From contig KZ111141.1 in assembly GCA_002077045.2 (NCBI GenBank), positions 361,001-425,000 on the forward strand: a stretch of 64,000 nucleotides of DNA, read 5' to 3'. Made by a program: the position numbers and the translations under genes. The notes under the pieces were generated by a model. The model saw nothing but the letters and a program-made list of their open reading frames with translations. It was not told where the DNA came from and ran no database searches. This document shows positions 63,628 to 64,000 of this stretch, in pieces. How positions within the stretch are numbered: position 1 is the stretch's first letter; every line of letters begins with the position of its first letter. The DNA comes from Rachicladosporium sp. CCFEE 5018 (lineage: Eukaryota > Ascomycota > Dothideomycetes > Cladosporiales > Cladosporiaceae).

Positions 63628-64000
63628 GTCGAAGCTCGGGCATGGCCTACTCTCTAGAACTCATTCGTTCAGCTATTCAGACCCGCCTGTGCGCCTGCAA
63701 TCTGCTTTGTGAGATCAAAGCCAGCGCTGTGAGCTTCTCGTTCTCGAATGCAGCAGTCGCGGTTGATGTGAAAGATCTACCTCTCGCCTGGTCGTGGATG
63801 ACCAGATGGAGCACAACCCGACATCGCTTCTCACCATGTGTGCACACTCGGTGAGCCCAATGTGCCTAGAATTTTAATTCATTTGCAAGCAAGATCAAGC
63901 GGAAGTCACATTCCACGGGAGGCAGTATGTGCATAGCTGGGGAACTGTGGATGGAGACATGGTGGCTCGGCAATCATTACTTCGTGTTTCTTCATGCTGC
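63628..64000. other. window end, upstream of HET gene
   Basis: About 370 bp with no gene that I can support. Confidence 0.4.

Noticed and set aside
1..64000. Transposons, RIP-mutated repeats, telomere repeats or a secondary-metabolite cluster
   Set aside because: No transposase or reverse-transcriptase frames, no AT-rich repeat tracts, no telomere arrays and no PKS, NRPS or terpene-cyclase genes were seen on either strand.

Overview
This is nuclear DNA of a filamentous ascomycete. It has compact genes with short 50-75 bp introns, GT-AG splice sites with CTGAC/CTAAC-type branch points, and ascomycete gene content (Ssk1, Itc1, Hem15, Ku70, CAP10, HET domain, Erg1). I place it in Dothideomycetes by inference. 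Two diverged copies of a syntenic block in one scaffold recall yeast-like black fungi with duplicated or hybrid genomes such as Hortaea werneckii, but the sequence alone does not prove a species. Two 100-N gaps (5425-5524 and 28088-28187) divide the window into three contigs.

Layout. 1-7 kb: a partial MFS transporter (-), a tRNA-Val(CAC), two tandem paralogues of an unknown small protein, and ITC1 (-, split by gap 1). 7.1-28.1 kb is block copy 1: ITC1 5' end (-), a small conserved gene (+), HEM15 ferrochelatase (-), KU70 (+), a CAP10 glycosyltransferase (-), two 2EXR-like genes (-), ILV3 (+), a maltose/galactoside-type O-acetyltransferase (-), an NSRP1-like gene (+) and a Thr/Ser-rich secreted protein (+), cut by gap 2. 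28.2-38.0 kb is single-copy here: 3' half of a CHD3/Mit1-type SNF2 remodeller (+), a low-complexity protein (-), SSK1 (-) and an aquaporin (-). 38.04-56.25 kb is block copy 2, with the same genes, order and strands. 56.5-64 kb: two tandem NTF2-like genes (-), ERG1 (-), a secreted-looking aldo-keto reductase (+) and a frame-broken HET-domain gene (-).

The main result is the duplicated block. Exons are mostly highly similar, some intergenic stretches are strongly diverged, and other stretches are nearly identical, so identity is mosaic. The two copies have lost different genes. Copy 2 has ITC1 cut after its WAC domain, ILV3 without its 5' half, and one apparently chimeric 2EXR gene in place of two. 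Copy 1 has a premature stop in CAP10. HEM15, KU70, the small gene, the acetyltransferase and the NSRP1-like gene are intact in both. This fits homeologues or an old segmental duplication undergoing reciprocal loss. The placement of both copies on one scaffold rests partly on gap 2 and on one contig junction at 38118/38119.

I found no transposon, CRISPR array or classical secondary-metabolite cluster.
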